Origin: Aquipseudomonas alcaligenes
Lineage (GTDB): Bacteria; Pseudomonadota; Gammaproteobacteria; Pseudomonadales; Pseudomonadaceae
Length of the DNA: 64,000 nt
Assembly: GCF_003205495.1 (NCBI RefSeq)
Contig: NZ_QJRX01000008.1
Coordinates: 62,001 to 126,000, forward strand
Direction: 5' to 3'
A program made the translations under genes and the position numbers. How positions within the stretch are numbered: position 1 is the stretch's first letter; every line of letters starts with the position of its first letter. Positions 24,752 to 33,932 of the stretch are shown here, piece by piece. Under the pieces are notes generated by a model. That model saw only the letters and a program-made list of their open reading frames with translations. It did not search any database and was not told the origin of the DNA.

Positions 24752-26806
24752 TCAGATATCCAGCACCAGGGGTTGTGGGCTGTCTGCGCTTTGCGCCGGC
24801 ACGGCGCAGCAGATCAGCACCTTGTCGCTATCCGGCAGCTGCGCCGGTGGATTGGGGTAGTGCACGGCGCCGCTGACCAGCCGGGCGGCGCAGGTGCCGC
24901 ACGAGCCGCCGCGGCAGCTGAACTCGGGCGTCAGGCCGCGGCTCTCGGCCAGCTCCAGCAGGCTGCCGCTGTCAGGCTTCCAGCGCGCCTCGGTGGCCGA
25001 GGCGGAAAAGTACACCGGCACCGGCTGCGTGGCTGCCGGTGGCTGCTCCAGGCTTGGATGTTGCCCGCTCTGTGAACGGCGCAGGGCGGAGGGGCCGAAG
25101 GCCTCGGCATGGATGCGCTGGTCGGCGATGTTGAGGTCGCGCAGGCCGTCGTACATGTCCTGCAGAAAACCGCTGGGGCCGCACAGGTAGAAGTCGTAGT
25201 CGTCCAGCGGCAGGCGCGCCTTGACCTGGGCGAAGCCCAGGCGGCCGGCCAGCTGGTAGTCGCGGCCGAGCTGCGCCTCCGCGCCGGGGCTGCTCAGGGC
25301 TCGGTGGATGTGCAGGAGTCCTTCCGCCTGCTGTTGCAGCGCGTTCAGCTCGTCGCGGAAGGGCAGGTCGGCCAGGCTGCGGGCGCTGTGGAACAGATGG
25401 ATGTGCCGCGCGCGCTGGTGCTGCCGGTTCTGCGCCACCAGCTCGCGGGCCATGGCAATCAGCGGGGTGATGCCGACGCCGGCACCAATCAGAACCGCAG
25501 GTCTGGCCAGCTCATCGACCAGGGTGAAGCTGCCCAGTGGCGGGCGTACCTCCAGCAAGTCACCTTCCTGTACCTGCTCGTGCAGGTGGCGCGAGGCCTT
25601 GCCCTGCAGCTTCACGCTGATGCGGATATGCCCGTCGGATGGTGCGCTGGAGACGCTGTAGGTCCTGACCAGGGCCTCATCGCCGGCCTGTAGGCGCATC
25701 GGCAGGTGCTGGCCGGCGGTGAAGGGCACGCGGGAATGGTCCAGTGGGGCGAGGAACAGCGAGCGGATGTCGCGGCTCTCCTGCTGCACGTGCGTGACCC
25801 GCCATTGCTGCCATTGCCGGCGCTGTTCGGATTGGCGCACGCGCTCGTCGGCTTCGGCCCAGGTGCCGGTCGCCAGGCTGGTGGGGGCGTAGTCATGGAA
25901 CCGCCAGCGCACGCTCACGGCCGCCGGGCGCAGCACCACCTGTTCGACCTCGACCGTCCACAGCCGCTCCGCGCCTTCGAAGGCCTTGATCAGAGGGCTG
26001 TCGAGCAGCAGCTCGGTGCGCCCGCTGAGCTGCAGCATGTCGCCGCTGGCGAAGTCGACGAACAGCAGGCCGGCGATCGGATTGACCTGCAGGTTGCCCA
26101 GGGTGTTGAAGAACAGGTTGCCGGCGTAGTCGGGAATGGTCAGGCGGTTGCCTTCGACCCTGACGAAGCCGGCGCGGCCGCCACGGTGGGAGACGTCCAC
26201 GGAGCGATGCCCCGCGTCATGCTCGACGTAGCTGGCGACGAAGAAGGTGTCGGCGGCGCGGATCAGCGCGCTGCTGTAGTCGTCCAGGCCGGTGAAGTCC
26301 CGGCGTGGCGGTTTGCCGTTTGCCGGCGCGGTGACGCGGCTGTAGGAGCGCTCCTGGATGTACTTGGGGCAGTTTCCGTAGGAGTGTTCGACCTCCACGG
26401 CGAAGCCTGCGGCCGAGGCCTGCTGGATCACGCCGTTGATGCGGTTGCGCCGGCGCGTATGCAGCTCGATGCCGAGCAGGCCGATGGAGTTGCCCGCCTG
26501 CAGGCCGGCGGCGGCCGGGTCCTGCGGGTCGGGTTGAGTGGCGAGGAACAGGTGCTGCGGATCGGCGGAGGTGACAAAGCCTTCCGGTCCTTCGAGCAGC
26601 GTCGCCCAGGGGCGGCCGTCGGCATCCACCGCGCCGACCACCATGAACGGCAGCTGCTGATAGAACTCCCGGTGCTGGTCGGGCATGTAGTCGCGGATGA
26701 CCTTCTGCCCGATCACTTCCATCCGCTCGGTGGCGTGAACGCTTTCCTGAAGCAGTCTTTCCCCGGCATGCCAGGGTGACTTGCGGTGCTTGGGCAGATG
26801 GTCCAT
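24752..26806 (-). CDS. Three-module oxidoreductase: PNPOx-like + FNR + 2Fe-2S ferredoxin
   Basis: 684 residues. Residues about 40-315 are a pyridoxamine-phosphate-oxidase-like split barrel (FYQQLPFMVVGAVDADGRPWATLL, then FVRVEGNRLTIPDYAGNLFFNTLGNL). About 340-560 are a ferredoxin-NADP reductase module with the FAD motif RTYSVSSAP and the NAD motif LIGAGVGITPLIAM. About 595-684 are a plant-type 2Fe-2S ferredoxin (FSCRGGSCGTCAARLVSG plus a distal LICC). Electrons would pass NAD(P)H-FAD-2Fe2S-flavin. Its physiological substrate is unknown. Lies 50 bp after the GST gene; probably an operon. Confidence 0.88.
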   Translation of the reverse strand: MDHLPKHRKSPWHAGERLLQESVHATERMEVIGQKVIRDYMPDQHREFYQQLPFMVVGAVDADGRPWATLLEGPEGFVTSADPQHLFLATQPDPQDPAAAGLQAGNSIGLLGIELHTRRRNRINGVIQQASAAGFAVEVEHSYGNCPKYIQERSYSRVTAPANGKPPRRDFTGLDDYSSALIRAADTFFVASYVEHDAGHRSVDVSHRGGRAGFVRVEGNRLTIPDYAGNLFFNTLGNLQVNPIAGLLFVDFASGDMLQLSGRTELLLDSPLIKAFEGAERLWTVEVEQVVLRPAAVSVRWRFHDYAPTSLATGTWAEADERVRQSEQRRQWQQWRVTHVQQESRDIRSLFLAPLDHSRVPFTAGQHLPMRLQAGDEALVRTYSVSSAPSDGHIRISVKLQGKASRHLHEQVQEGDLLEVRPPLGSFTLVDELARPAVLIGAGVGITPLIAMARELVAQNRQHQRARHIHLFHSARSLADLPFRDELNALQQQAEGLLHIHRALSSPGAEAQLGRDYQLAGRLGFAQVKARLPLDDYDFYLCGPSGFLQDMYDGLRDLNIADQRIHAEAFGPSALRRSQSGQHPSLEQPPAATQPVPVYFSASATEARWKPDSGSLLELAESRGLTPEFSCRGGSCGTCAARLVSGAVHYPNPPAQLPDSDKVLICCAVPAQSADSPQPLVLDI

Positions 26807-26856
26807 GACGCTGCTCCTTGAGCGAGCTGCCGGGAGGCCCGGCAGCGGGGCGGTAC

Positions 26857-27483
26857 TCAGGCGGCTTGCAGGCCCGCGGCGGTGCGCTGCATGGGCACGA
26901 AGCCGGGCAGGGCCTCGATGCGTTGCAGCCAGGCCCGCACATTCGGGTAGGCCTCCAGCGCGACGTTGCCTTCCGGGGCATGGGCGATGTAGCTGTAGTT
27001 GGCGACATCGGCGATGCTCGGTGCGCTGCCCGCGAGGAACGGGCTGGCCGCCAGCTCGTGCTCCATCACCTTGAGCAGGGCATGGGCCCGGTTGATGACT
27101 TCGTCGGCATTGAAGGCGGCGCCGAACACCGTGATCAGTCGCGCCGCGGCCGGGCCGTAGGCGACCTGGCCGGCGGCCACCGACAGCCAGCGCTGCACGC
27201 GTGCCTCGGTGAGCGGATCGTTCAGCTGCCAGCTGCCGCTGCCGTACTTCTTCGCCAGGTAAACGAGGATCGCGTTGGAGTCGCTGATGACGGTGCCGTT
27301 GTCATCGATCACCGGCACCTGACCGAAGGGGTTGATGGCCAGGAACTCGGCCTTCTTGTGCTCCCCGTTGGCCAGGTCGACGAACACCAGCTCGGTGGGC
27401 AGTTTGAGCAGCGAGAGCAGCAGTTCGACGCGGTGGGCGTGGCCGGACAGCGGGTGGCGATAGAGTTTGATGGCGTTGGACAT
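26857..27483 (-). CDS. Glutathione S-transferase family protein
   Basis: 208 residues, GST fold. The N-terminal domain starts [21 protein letters not shown], with cis-Pro motif [10 protein letters not shown] and [15 protein letters not shown]; the C-terminal helical domain contains [17 protein letters not shown]. The Ser in HPLSGHAHR is in the catalytic position. First gene of a likely operon with the PNPOx fusion, a 79-residue protein and a DUF1348 protein; the tandem LysR genes lie 144 bp upstream on the same strand. Confidence 0.9.
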   Translation of the reverse strand: MSNAIKLYRHPLSGHAHRVELLLSLLKLPTELVFVDLANGEHKKAEFLAINPFGQVPVIDDNGTVISDSNAILVYLAKKYGSGSWQLNDPLTEARVQRWLSVAAGQVAYGPAAARLITVFGAAFNADEVINRAHALLKVMEHELAASPFLAGSAPSIADVANYSYIAHAPEGNVALEAYPNVRAWLQRIEALPGFVPMQRTAAGLQAA

Positions 27484-27627
27484 GGGCATGGCTCCGGAAC
27501 GGTGGGTGGTCAGCGCGAGGTCGGGGGGTTGCGCTGGTGGAGCCATGCTGCGCCTGTGCGAGTTCGAGCAGAATCACCACGCTGGGCAATCCATAATTCC
27601 GTTTTCTGAAAGAGTGGCGGTCGGGCC

Positions 27628-28530
27628 TCAGTCGCAGAAGGCGGGATGGGCGCGCAGCCGCGGTGCGGCGAAATCGATGAAGCTGCGTACCCGTGCATCG
27701 GCGCGGCGGCCATGCCGGTAGATCAGGTGCGCCGGCACGCCAGGGCCGGCGAAGGGCTGCAGCACGGCTTCGAGCTGGCCGCTCTGCAGCTCGGCATGGG
27801 CCTCGTAGCTCATGCAGCGGACCAGGCCCAGGCCCAGGGTGGCGGCATGGATGGCCGCGCGCTGGGTGGTGCAGGTCAGCACCGGCACAGGCCTCGCCTG
27901 CTGCGTGCGGCGCACTCCGCGGAACTGCCAGGAAGCGTCGTAACCGGGGGCCGAGGCCAGCACGGCGCGGTGGCGGCCGAGTTCTTCCGGCGTCTGCGGC
28001 CGGCCCCATTGGGCCAGGTAGGCGGGGGCGGCGCAGACGATGGGGCGAACCGTGCCCAGCGCCATGGCGAACTCGGACGAACTGGCCAGATGGCCCACCA
28101 CCAGGGCGGCATCGAGACCGTCCTCCAGCAGCCTGGGCATGCCGTGACTGGCCCGGGTGGCCAGGTGCATGTCGGGAAAGGCGTCCAGGTAAGCCAGTGC
28201 TATGGGGGTGAGTACCTGCTGGTCCATCAAGGGGGGCAGCGCCAGGCTCAGCAGTCCGCTGGGGCAGGCATGCACGCCCGCGGCGGAACGCTCGGCCTCC
28301 TCGGTTTGCTCCAGCAGCTGTCGAGCGCTCAGGGCCAGCCGGGCGCCGGCCGGGCTGAGGCTGACGCCCCGGTGGCTGCGGATGAGCAGCCTGGCGTTGA
28401 GGCGGGCCTCGAGGGCACCGATGTTGCGCATGATGGTCGCCACCGACAGTTCCAGCCGGCGCGCCGCCGCGGCCAGGCTGCCGGCCTGCGCCACGGCATC
28501 GAACACCTGCAGCTGCCGGTAGCGGTCCAT
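27628..28530 (-). CDS. LysR-family regulator (second of a tandem pair)
   Basis: 300 residues: HTH RYRQLQVFDAVAQAGSLAAAARRLELSVATIMRNIGALEARLNARLLIRSHRG and an effector domain from about residue 90. It starts only 3 bp after the stop of another LysR gene in the same direction, so the two are cotranscribed. Sequence similarity to its neighbour is clear in layout (both contain IRPVICAAPAFL-type segments), suggesting an old duplication. Confidence 0.9.
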   Translation of the reverse strand: MDRYRQLQVFDAVAQAGSLAAAARRLELSVATIMRNIGALEARLNARLLIRSHRGVSLSPAGARLALSARQLLEQTEEAERSAAGVHACPSGLLSLALPPLMDQQVLTPIALAYLDAFPDMHLATRASHGMPRLLEDGLDAALVVGHLASSSEFAMALGTVRPIVCAAPAYLAQWGRPQTPEELGRHRAVLASAPGYDASWQFRGVRRTQQARPVPVLTCTTQRAAIHAATLGLGLVRCMSYEAHAELQSGQLEAVLQPFAGPGVPAHLIYRHGRRADARVRSFIDFAAPRLRAHPAFCD

Positions 28531-28533
28531 GCC

Positions 28534-29448
28534 TCAGGCCGCCGGCGTCGTCTGCAGCGCCGGGTCTTGCTGGAAGCGCCGGGTACAGTGGTCGACGAAG
28601 GTGCGCACCTTGGCCGATATCCGGCGGCTGCCCTGATACAGCACATGCACGGGGAACGCCGCGGTCTCGTAGTCGGCGAGGACGACCTCCAGCTCGCCCT
28701 TGGCCACCAGCTCGGCGACCTGGTACGACAGCACCCGCGTCAGCCCCCAGCCCAGGCGCGCGGCATTGATGGCGGCCTGGTTGGAGCTGACCACCAGGCG
28801 CGGCTTGGGATGCAGGGTGAGGGCGCCCTGGGGGCTCTCGAAGTGCCAGTCGGTGAGCAGGCTGCTGGCCGACGACATGACGATGGGGGCGTTCATCACA
28901 TCCTCGGGAACCCGTGGCCGGCCGGCCCGTTCGAGAAAGGCGGGAGCGGCGCAGATGACCGGGCGGATTGCCCCGACCTTCACCGCCTGCAGGCCGGTGT
29001 CGGGCAGTCTGCCGATGCGGATCGCCACGTCCACCCCTTCTTCGACCATGTTCACCAGGCGATCCACCAGCAGGGCGTTGATCGACACCTCCGGGTGCGC
29101 GGCGAGGTATTCGGTGATCAGCGGGATCAGGAACAGCTCGCCAAACATCACCGGCGCCGTCACGGTCAGGTTGCCGCGGGCCCGGCTGGCGCTGCCGGCG
29201 GCCAGCTCCTCGGCTTCCTCGAGGTCCAGCAGGATGCGCCTGCAGTCATCGACATAACGCCGGCCGGCCTCGGTCAGGCGCAGGCTGCGGGTGCTCCTGG
29301 CCAGCAGCAGGGTGCCGAGGCGGTTCTCCAGGCCGGCGATCACGCGCGTCACGCTCGGCGCCGACAGGCCCAACAGCTTGGCGCCGCCGGCAAAGCTCTC
29401 CGCTTCCGCGACGGCCACCAGCACCTTCATTTCCTGAAACCTGTCCAC
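28534..29448 (-). CDS. LysR-family regulator (first of a tandem pair)
   Basis: 304 residues from a GTG at 29448 (reading as MDRFQEMKVLVAVAEAESFAGGAKLLGLSAPSVTRVIAGLENRLG, a normal LysR N-terminus). Another GTG lies two codons upstream at 29454. The effector domain begins GNLTVTAPVMFGELFLIPLI, close to the CrgA-type LysR group. Followed after 3 bp by a second lysR gene. Target genes are probably the GST/PNPOx operon downstream. Confidence 0.88.
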   Translation of the reverse strand: MDRFQEMKVLVAVAEAESFAGGAKLLGLSAPSVTRVIAGLENRLGTLLLARSTRSLRLTEAGRRYVDDCRRILLDLEEAEELAAGSASRARGNLTVTAPVMFGELFLIPLITEYLAAHPEVSINALLVDRLVNMVEEGVDVAIRIGRLPDTGLQAVKVGAIRPVICAAPAFLERAGRPRVPEDVMNAPIVMSSASSLLTDWHFESPQGALTLHPKPRLVVSSNQAAINAARLGWGLTRVLSYQVAELVAKGELEVVLADYETAAFPVHVLYQGSRRISAKVRTFVDHCTRRFQQDPALQTTPAA

Positions 29449-29530
29449 AGTCACCGCCAGTCAGCACAAGGGATCGATGGTCAACAGCCTAGCGCCTGAC
29501 GATAGCCCGGTAGCGCCGGCGCCGACGGCA

Positions 29531-30505
29531 TCAGAACAAGCGCAACGGCTCCTCGTCCAGCGCCGCCAGCTGCTCGCGCAGCATCAGTATCTGGTCGCCC
29601 CAGTAGCGCTCGTTGGCGAACCAGGGGAAGGCCAGCGGGAAGGCCGGGTCGTCCCAGCGCCGGGCGATCCAGGCGCTGTGGTGCATCAGGCGCAGGGCGC
29701 GCAGGCCTTCGATCAGCGGCAGCTCGCGGGCCTCGAAGTCGTGGAACTCGTTGTAGCCGTCGACCAGTTCGGACAGCTGGCCGAGGCGCTCCTGGCGGTC
29801 GCCGGCGAGCATCATCCACAGGTCCTGCACGGCCGGGCCCATGCGGCAGTCGTCGAGGTCGACGACATGGAAGGCGTCGTCGCGGTGCAGCAGGTTGCCG
29901 GGGTGGCAGTCGCCGTGCAGGCGGATCGGCGTGTAGCGCACGCGGGCGAACAGCTCGTCCAGGCGTTTGAGCAGGTCGCGCGCCACCGATTCGTAGGCCG
30001 GTAGCAGGCTGCGCGGCACGAAGCCGCCGTCCAGCAGGGTGGCCAGCGAGGCGTGGCCGAAACCCGCCACCGTGAGTGTCTCGCGGTGCTCGAAGGGGCG
30101 GCTGGCGCCCACCGCGTGCAGGCGGCCGAGCAGCTGGCCGAGGCGGTACAGCTGGTCCAGGTTGCCCGGCTCCGGGGCGCGGCCGCCGCGGCGGGGGAAC
30201 AGGGCGAAGCGGAAGCCGGCGTGCTCGAACAGGCTCTCGCCGTCCTGCCGCAGCGGCGCCACCACCGGCACTTCGCACTCGGCCAGCTCGTGGCTGAAGG
30301 CGTGCTCCTCGCGGATCGCCGCATCGCTCCAGCGGTCCGGGCGGTAGAACTTGGCGATCAGCGGCTCGCTGTCCTCGATGCCAACCTGGTAGACGCGGTT
30401 CTCGTAGCTGTTCAGTGCCAGCACGCGGGCGTCGCTGAGGTAGCCGAGGTTCTCCACGGCGTCGAGCACCAGGTCGGGGGTGAGGGTGGCGAAGGGGTGG
30501 CTCAT
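29531..30505 (-). CDS. srkA: Stress response Ser/Thr kinase SrkA (YihE/RdoA)
   Basis: 324 residues, APH/choline-kinase-fold protein kinase of the YihE family. N-terminal ATP site ALNSYENRVYQVGIEDSEPLIAKFYRP; catalytic loop RLHGDCHPGNLL and metal-binding VVDLDDC. Family members phosphorylate proteins and protect cells under Cpx and oxidative stress. Length and sequence agree throughout. Monocistronic on the minus strand, followed by the tandem LysR block downstream. Confidence 0.93.
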   Translation of the reverse strand: MSHPFATLTPDLVLDAVENLGYLSDARVLALNSYENRVYQVGIEDSEPLIAKFYRPDRWSDAAIREEHAFSHELAECEVPVVAPLRQDGESLFEHAGFRFALFPRRGGRAPEPGNLDQLYRLGQLLGRLHAVGASRPFEHRETLTVAGFGHASLATLLDGGFVPRSLLPAYESVARDLLKRLDELFARVRYTPIRLHGDCHPGNLLHRDDAFHVVDLDDCRMGPAVQDLWMMLAGDRQERLGQLSELVDGYNEFHDFEARELPLIEGLRALRLMHHSAWIARRWDDPAFPLAFPWFANERYWGDQILMLREQLAALDEEPLRLF

Positions 30506-30602
30506 GGCGGGCTCCAGTCAGGGCGCCCAGTGTAGCGCCAAGCGCGGGCGTGCAGGCCGTCGGCGCGGGCAACCGGCTGGCGAGGGCCGCCTGAGCCGGC
30601 GC

Positions 30603-31292
30603 TCAGCTGCGCATCGGCGTGGCGCGGCGGGTGTCGCCCAGGCCGTAGACCAGCAGCAGGAGCAGGAACGACAGCCCCAGCAGGCAGGCCGCCAGGCGGT
30701 GCGCCTCGCCGTAGCGCAGCGCCTCGACGTGCTGGAACAGGGCGATGGACACCACCTGGGTCTCGCCGGGGATGCTGCCGCCGAGCATCAGCACCACGCC
30801 GAACTCGCCCAGGGTGTGGGCGAAGCCGAGGGTAGCGGCGACCAGCAGGCCGCGCCGCAGCAGCGGCAGCACCACCCGCAGCAGGCGTTGCCAGCGGTTG
30901 GCGCCGAGGCTGGCGGCGGCCTCCAGCAGGCTCTGCGGGATCTCGCGCAGGGCCACGGTCAGCGGCTGCACCACGAAGGGCAGCGAATAGATCACCGAGC
31001 CCAGCACCAGGCCGGCGAAGCTGAAGGCCAGGCCCTGGCCGGTGAGCCAGTGCCAGGCCTGGCCGAGCGGGGTGTCCGGGGCGAACAGCACCAGCAGGTA
31101 GAAGCCCAGCACCGTGGGTGGCAGCACCAGCGGCAGCGCCAGCACGGCATCGAGCATGCGCCGCAGCGGCGTCTGCTTGCGCACGCGCCAGGCCGCCAGC
31201 GGCAGGCCGATGGCCAGCAGCAGGGCGGTGGAGATCGCCGCCAGCTGCAGGGTGATGGCCAGCGCCTGCCAGTCGCTGTCAGTCAGCAGCAC
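30603..31292 (-). CDS. modB: Molybdate ABC transporter permease
   Basis: 229 residues with about five membrane helices and the ABC permease EAA loop (ALREIPQSLLEAAASLGANRWQRLLRVVLPLL). The opening LLTDSDWQALAITLQLAAIST and GFAHTLGEFGVVLMLGGSIPGETQVVSIALF are typical of ModB. The GTG at 31292 is chosen because GAGG is 7-8 bases upstream and the family starts here; it overlaps the end of modA by 14 bp. Imports molybdate with ModA; no modC ATPase follows (the next gene is srkA). Confidence 0.92.
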   Translation of the reverse strand: MLLTDSDWQALAITLQLAAISTALLLAIGLPLAAWRVRKQTPLRRMLDAVLALPLVLPPTVLGFYLLVLFAPDTPLGQAWHWLTGQGLAFSFAGLVLGSVIYSLPFVVQPLTVALREIPQSLLEAAASLGANRWQRLLRVVLPLLRRGLLVAATLGFAHTLGEFGVVLMLGGSIPGETQVVSIALFQHVEALRYGEAHRLAACLLGLSFLLLLLVYGLGDTRRATPMRS

Positions 31293-32016
31293 AGCCAGCC
31301 TCGCCCGGCAGGCCATAGCCTGCCGTCTTCAGGGTGTCGTGCTGGGCATCGAAAAAGGCCGCGAAGGCTGCGGCGGCGGCCTGGCGCTCGCCCTTGCCCA
31401 GCAGTACGCGCTTCTGCACCAGAGGCTCGTAAAGCGCGGCGTCGACCTGGCTGTACTGCGCGACGGGTGTCCCGGCCGCGCTCAGCTGGCTGAGGGCGAC
31501 GAAGCCGCTCGGGGCATTGCCGCTGTGCACGAACTGGTAGGCCTGGCCGATGTCCTGGGCGTACACCAGGTGCGGCTTGAGCCGCGCCAGCTGGCCGCTG
31601 CGCTCCAGCGCCTGCAGGGCGGCGCGGCCGTAGGGCGCGGTGTCCGGCTGGGCGATGGCGATCTTGCCGGCCGGCAGCTCGGCGAGCGCGGGCGCGGCCC
31701 TGGGCGTCCACAGCGCCAGGCGCCCGCAGGCATAGGTACGGCTCGCCGTGGCGGCGCCGCTGGCGGCCAGCAGGTCCGGGCGCTCGGCGTCGGCCGAGTA
31801 GAACAGGTCGAAGGGCGCGCCGCGGCGGATCTGCTCGAAGAAGGCGCCACTGGAACCACCGGCCAGCTGCACGGCGTTGCCGGTCTGCTGGCGGTAGTCC
31901 CTGGCGATCTGCTCCATCACCGGCAGCAGGTTGGCGGCCACGGCGATGCGCAGCGGTTCGCCGGCCTGGGCGGTGGCGCTCAGCGCGAGGGTGAAGAACA
32001 ACAGCGGCAGACGCAT
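31279..32016 (-). CDS. modA: Molybdate ABC transporter substrate-binding protein
   Basis: 245 residues with a signal peptide (LLFFTLALSATAQA, cleavage before GEPLRIAVAANL). ModA features: SGGSSGAFFEQIRRGAPFDLFYSAD, the molybdate-binding Ser-Ser near 56 and SGNAPSGFVALSQL. Periplasmic oxyanion binding for molybdate or tungstate. Translationally coupled with modB. Divergence from P. aeruginosa-type modABC is the lack of modC in this operon. Confidence 0.92.
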   Translation of the reverse strand: MRLPLLFFTLALSATAQAGEPLRIAVAANLLPVMEQIARDYRQQTGNAVQLAGGSSGAFFEQIRRGAPFDLFYSADAERPDLLAASGAATASRTYACGRLALWTPRAAPALAELPAGKIAIAQPDTAPYGRAALQALERSGQLARLKPHLVYAQDIGQAYQFVHSGNAPSGFVALSQLSAAGTPVAQYSQVDAALYEPLVQKRVLLGKGERQAAAAAFAAFFDAQHDTLKTAGYGLPGEAGCAAD

Positions 32017-32077
32017 GCGCGGGCTCCGGCGAAGACGTGCGCCGAGTATCGGTCAAAGGCGCACTCCGGCGCCACGC

Positions 32078-32812
32078 TCAGTCGCCCGGCTTGGGCGTGC
32101 GCGCCAGGCAGTAGATGTCCACCCGCACCGCCCCGGCCCGCAGCAGCAGGCGCGCCAGCGCCTCGGCGGTGGTACCGGTGGTGAGCACATCGTCGACCAG
32201 CGCGACATGCCGGCCCGCCGGCGTGGCCTGCGCATGCAGGGCGAAGGCTCGGCGCAGGTTGCGCTTGCGCGCGGCGGCGTCCAGTTCCTGCTGGTGTGCC
32301 CCCTCCTGCGGGCGCAGCAGCCAGTGGCGCTGCAGCGGCAGGTCCAGCGCCGCCGCCAGCCAAGCGGCGAGCATCTCGGCCTGGTTGAAGCCGCGGCGGC
32401 GCAGGCGCTTGCGCCCGAGCGGCACCGGCAGCAGCAGGTCGGGGCGCGGCAGGCCCTCGGCAAAGGCGTGCTGCAGGTGATGTGACAGCAGGGCGGCCAG
32501 CAGACGTCCCATGGGCCACTGCGCCTGGTGCTTGAAGCGGGTGATCAGGCTGTCGAGCGGGAAGGCATAGCGCCACGCGGCTTCGACCCGGCTGAACGCC
32601 GGCGGCCGCCTGAGGCAGGCGCCGCAGGTCAGCCCCTCGCCCGGCAGGGGCAGGGCGCAGATCCGGCAGTGTCCGCCGAGCCAGGGCAGCTCGCCCTCGC
32701 AGGCACTGCACAGCGGCTGTCCGGTATCCGCCGGTTCATCGCACAGCAGGCAGATTTGTTTGTTTTTTGTCCAGATGTAAACCTGGTCGTCCGTGAATGG
32801 TTGACAGCGCAT
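32078..32812 (-). CDS. comF: ComF-family protein (phosphoribosyltransferase fold)
   Basis: 244 residues. N-terminal zinc-ribbon cysteines (ICLLCDEPADTGQPLCSACEG, then CRICALPL and CGAC), then a phosphoribosyltransferase domain with the PRPP loop VALVDDVLTTGTT near 205. Related to ComF/GntX; a role in DNA uptake or in using external DNA has been shown in some species. The N-terminal codons overlap a BirA-like operator, and the gene is divergent from bioB by 58 bp. Confidence 0.9.
   Translation of the reverse strand: MRCQPFTDDQVYIWTKNKQICLLCDEPADTGQPLCSACEGELPWLGGHCRICALPLPGEGLTCGACLRRPPAFSRVEAAWRYAFPLDSLITRFKHQAQWPMGRLLAALLSHHLQHAFAEGLPRPDLLLPVPLGRKRLRRRGFNQAEMLAAWLAAALDLPLQRHWLLRPQEGAHQQELDAAARKRNLRRAFALHAQATPAGRHVALVDDVLTTGTTAEALARLLLRAGAVRVDIYCLARTPKPGD
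32775..32807. promoter_or_regulatory. BirA-type biotin operator within the start of comF
   Basis: TGTAAACC-N15-GGTTGACA. The published bacterial BirA signal is TTGTAAACC-N14/15-GGTTTACAA; here only one core position differs. The right half contains TTGACA (32801-32806), a perfect -35, pointing to bioB with its ATG 64 bp on. BirA with biotinyl-AMP would thus cover the bioB promoter. The site lies in codons 3-13 of comF. Confidence 0.75.
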
Positions 32813-32870
32813 GGTCCTTCCCTTGACGATGCTTCAGCCGTGTTGCACAGCCTAGAACAAGGAATACCCG

Positions 32871-33923
32871 ATGAGCGCCACCACCGCCGCCACCCGTCAC
32901 GACTGGACCCTCGCCGAGGTCCGGGCGCTGTTCGAGCAGCCGTTCAACGACCTGCTGTTCCAGGCCCAGACCGTGCACCGCGCGCATTTCGACCCGAACC
33001 GCGTGCAGGTTTCCACCCTGCTGTCGATCAAGACCGGCGCCTGTCCCGAGGACTGCAAGTACTGCCCGCAGTCCGGCCACTACAACACCGGCCTGGACAA
33101 GGAAAAGCTGATGGAAGTGCAGAAGGTGCTGAAGGCCGCCGAGGAGGCCAAGGCCATCGGCTCCACGCGCTTCTGCATGGGCGCGGCGTGGAAACACCCC
33201 TCGGCCAAGGACATGCCCTACGTGCTGGAGATGGTCAAGGGCGTGAAGAAGCTCGGCCTGGAGACCTGCATGACCCTGGGCAAGCTGACCCAGGAGCAGA
33301 CCCAAGCGCTGGCCGAGGCCGGCCTCGACTACTACAACCACAACCTGGACACCTCGCCGGAGTTCTACGGCAACATCATCACCACCCGCACCTATTCGGA
33401 GCGCCTGCAGACCCTGGCCTACGTGCGCGAGGCGGGGATGAAGATCTGCTCCGGCGGCATCCTCGGCATGGGCGAGTCGGTGGACGACCGCGCCGGCCTG
33501 CTGATCCAGCTGGCCAATCTGCCGGAGCATCCGGAGAGCGTGCCGATCAACATGCTGGTCAAGGTCAAGGGCACCCCGCTGGCCGAGGAGAAGGACGTCG
33601 ACCCCTTTGACTTCATCCGCACCCTGGCCGTGGCGCGCATCATGATGCCCAAGTCGCACGTGCGCCTGTCCGCCGGCCGCGAGCAGATGAACGAGCAGAT
33701 GCAGGCCCTGGCCTTCATGGCCGGCGCCAACTCGATCTTCTACGGCGAGAAGCTGCTGACCACCGCCAACCCCCAGGCGGACAAGGACATGGCCCTGTTC
33801 AAGCGCCTCGGCATCCAGCCGGAGGAGCGCGAGGAGCACGCCGACGAGGTGCACCAGGCCGCCATCGAACAGGCGCTGGTCGAGCAGCGCGACTCCAAGC
33901 TGTTCTACGACGCCGCGGTCTGA
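32871..33923 (+). CDS. bioB: Biotin synthase
   Basis: 350 residues, radical-SAM enzyme. The 4Fe-4S cluster motif CxxxCxxC is at C58/C62/C65 ([13 protein letters not shown]). Also present: [21 protein letters not shown], and the Arg of the 2Fe-2S cluster region [10 protein letters not shown]. Inserts sulfur into dethiobiotin in the last step of biotin synthesis, cytosolic. Head of the bioBFHCD operon, divergent from comF with the BirA operator between. A hairpin-rich repeat separates it from bioF. Confidence 0.98.
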   Translation: MSATTAATRHDWTLAEVRALFEQPFNDLLFQAQTVHRAHFDPNRVQVSTLLSIKTGACPEDCKYCPQSGHYNTGLDKEKLMEVQKVLKAAEEAKAIGSTRFCMGAAWKHPSAKDMPYVLEMVKGVKKLGLETCMTLGKLTQEQTQALAEAGLDYYNHNLDTSPEFYGNIITTRTYSERLQTLAYVREAGMKICSGGILGMGESVDDRAGLLIQLANLPEHPESVPINMLVKVKGTPLAEEKDVDPFDFIRTLAVARIMMPKSHVRLSAGREQMNEQMQALAFMAGANSIFYGEKLLTTANPQADKDMALFKRLGIQPEEREEHADEVHQAAIEQALVEQRDSKLFYDAAV

Positions 33924-33932
33924 CGCAAACAC

